DNA from: Bradyrhizobium sp. SRL28
GTDB lineage: Bacteria; Pseudomonadota; Alphaproteobacteria; Rhizobiales; Xanthobacteraceae
DNA: 64,000 nucleotides
NCBI RefSeq assembly: GCF_018596315.1
Contig: NZ_JAHEAG010000002.1
Span: forward strand, 620,001 to 684,000
Direction of reading: 5' to 3'
Under the pieces are notes generated by a model. It made no database searches. It saw nothing but the letters and a program-made list of their open reading frames with translations, and was not told the origin of the DNA. Shown one piece after another: positions 63,651 through 64,000 of the stretch. Positions within the stretch are counted from its first letter, which is position 1; each line of letters begins with the position of its first letter. A program made the position numbers and the translations under genes.

Positions 63651-64000
63651 CAAGGTCAAGCGCCAGCATGACCAGGGCCGGCTCACGGTTCGTGAGCGCA
63701 TCGACAGACTGATCGACAAGAATTCCTTCCACGAGATCGGCGCGATTTCCGGCATCGCCGAATACGACGAAAACAGCGAACTCAAGCACCTGACGCCGGC
63801 CAACTGCGTGTTTGGCCGCGGCAAGATCGACGGCCGTACCGTGGTCGTGGTCGGCGACGACTTTACCGTGCGCGGTGGATCAGCCGACGCCTCGATTTCG
63901 GCCAAGCCGCTGATGGCCGAGGAGATGGCGCACGATTTTCGCCTGCCGATCATCCGCGTGATCGAAGGTTCGGGCGGTGGCGGCTCGGTGAAGACGATTG
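63580..64000 (+). CDS. Acyl-CoA carboxylase carboxyltransferase subunit, 3' end cut by window
   Basis: The first 140 residues of a carboxyltransferase of the propionyl/methylmalonyl-CoA type, from ATG 63580 with ACGGAGGA upstream. It shows RQHDQGRLTVRERIDRLIDK, NCVFGRGKIDGRTVVVVGDDF and RVIEGSGGGGSVKTI, the start of the acyl-CoA-binding N-domain. The reading frame stays open at the window edge. With the carrier gene at 62319 it makes up part of a three-component carboxylase; the biotin carboxylase is not in the window. Confidence 0.9.
   Translation, partial: MNWKPELDDLARREAFAREMGGVDKVKRQHDQGRLTVRERIDRLIDKNSFHEIGAISGIAEYDENSELKHLTPANCVFGRGKIDGRTVVVVGDDFTVRGGSADASISAKPLMAEEMAHDFRLPIIRVIEGSGGGGSVKTI

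Overview
The window looks like chromosomal DNA of a Bradyrhizobium-like alphaproteobacterium (Nitrobacteraceae). This is inferred from the high-GC coding style, the gene families present (IalB, TAXI-type TRAP transporter, large Liv-type ABC operon, CaiB/acyl-CoA dehydrogenase/thiolase cluster, glutaminase fused to STAS and cNMP domains) and the many intergenic palindromic repeats. No 16S or other species marker is present, so the genus is an inference.

Layout. (1) 1-8.5 kb is an accessory region: a TPR protein cut by the window edge, small secreted proteins, an HdeA-like acid chaperone, then the debris of a mobile element. The debris is a frameshifted lytic transglycosylase, an orphan DUF3363 relaxase, a small ORF and a large serine recombinase whose last codons run into the 3' end of a tRNA-Gln(CTG) gene, which marks the attachment site. 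(2) 8.7-17.5 kb: TetR regulator and divergent sulfatase, an IalB protein, and an RND multidrug pump with its adaptor. (3) 17.7-23.2 kb: an iron-uptake module in one direction: TonB-dependent siderophore receptor, PiuC-type Fe(II) hydroxylase, ExbB, ExbD and TonB, with overlapping starts. (4) 23.3-30.4 kb: a Liv-type ABC importer (binding protein, LivH, LivM, LivG, LivF) ending in an aldehyde dehydrogenase, with a divergent AraC regulator.

(5) 30.5-33.5 kb: a membrane-anchored hypothetical protein, a site-2 protease, and a LysR/EamA divergent pair. (6) 33.6-45.9 kb: a sugar or sugar-acid utilisation locus. On the minus strand lie an IlvD/Edd-type aldonate dehydratase, two SDR dehydrogenases and a GFA protein. 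A LacI regulator follows. On the plus strand lie a CUT1 ABC importer, a DenD-like dehydrogenase, a KDG kinase and a KDPG aldolase. Three near-identical 12-bp sites flank the LacI gene and probably tie both arms into one regulon.

(7) 46-52.8 kb: acyl-CoA metabolism (SCPx-like thiolase, CaiB CoA-transferase, acyl-CoA dehydrogenase, a thiolase-fold protein without its catalytic Cys paired with a DUF35 protein), then a 33-residue membrane peptide and a carboxymuconolactone-decarboxylase-family protein. (8) 52.8-62.1 kb: an Hsp70-like ATPase lacking the substrate-binding half, Tex, the glutaminase fusion, and a TRAP-TAXI transporter. (9) 62.3-64 kb: a stand-alone biotin carrier protein, a divergent IclR regulator with a triple half-site operator, and the start of an acyl-CoA carboxylase carboxyltransferase that runs off the window.

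The clearest items for follow-up are the LacI regulon, the IclR operator, the Cys-less thiolase/DUF35 pair, the tRNA-recombinase overlap with its decayed conjugation genes, and a sulfatase whose formylglycine motif lacks its proline.
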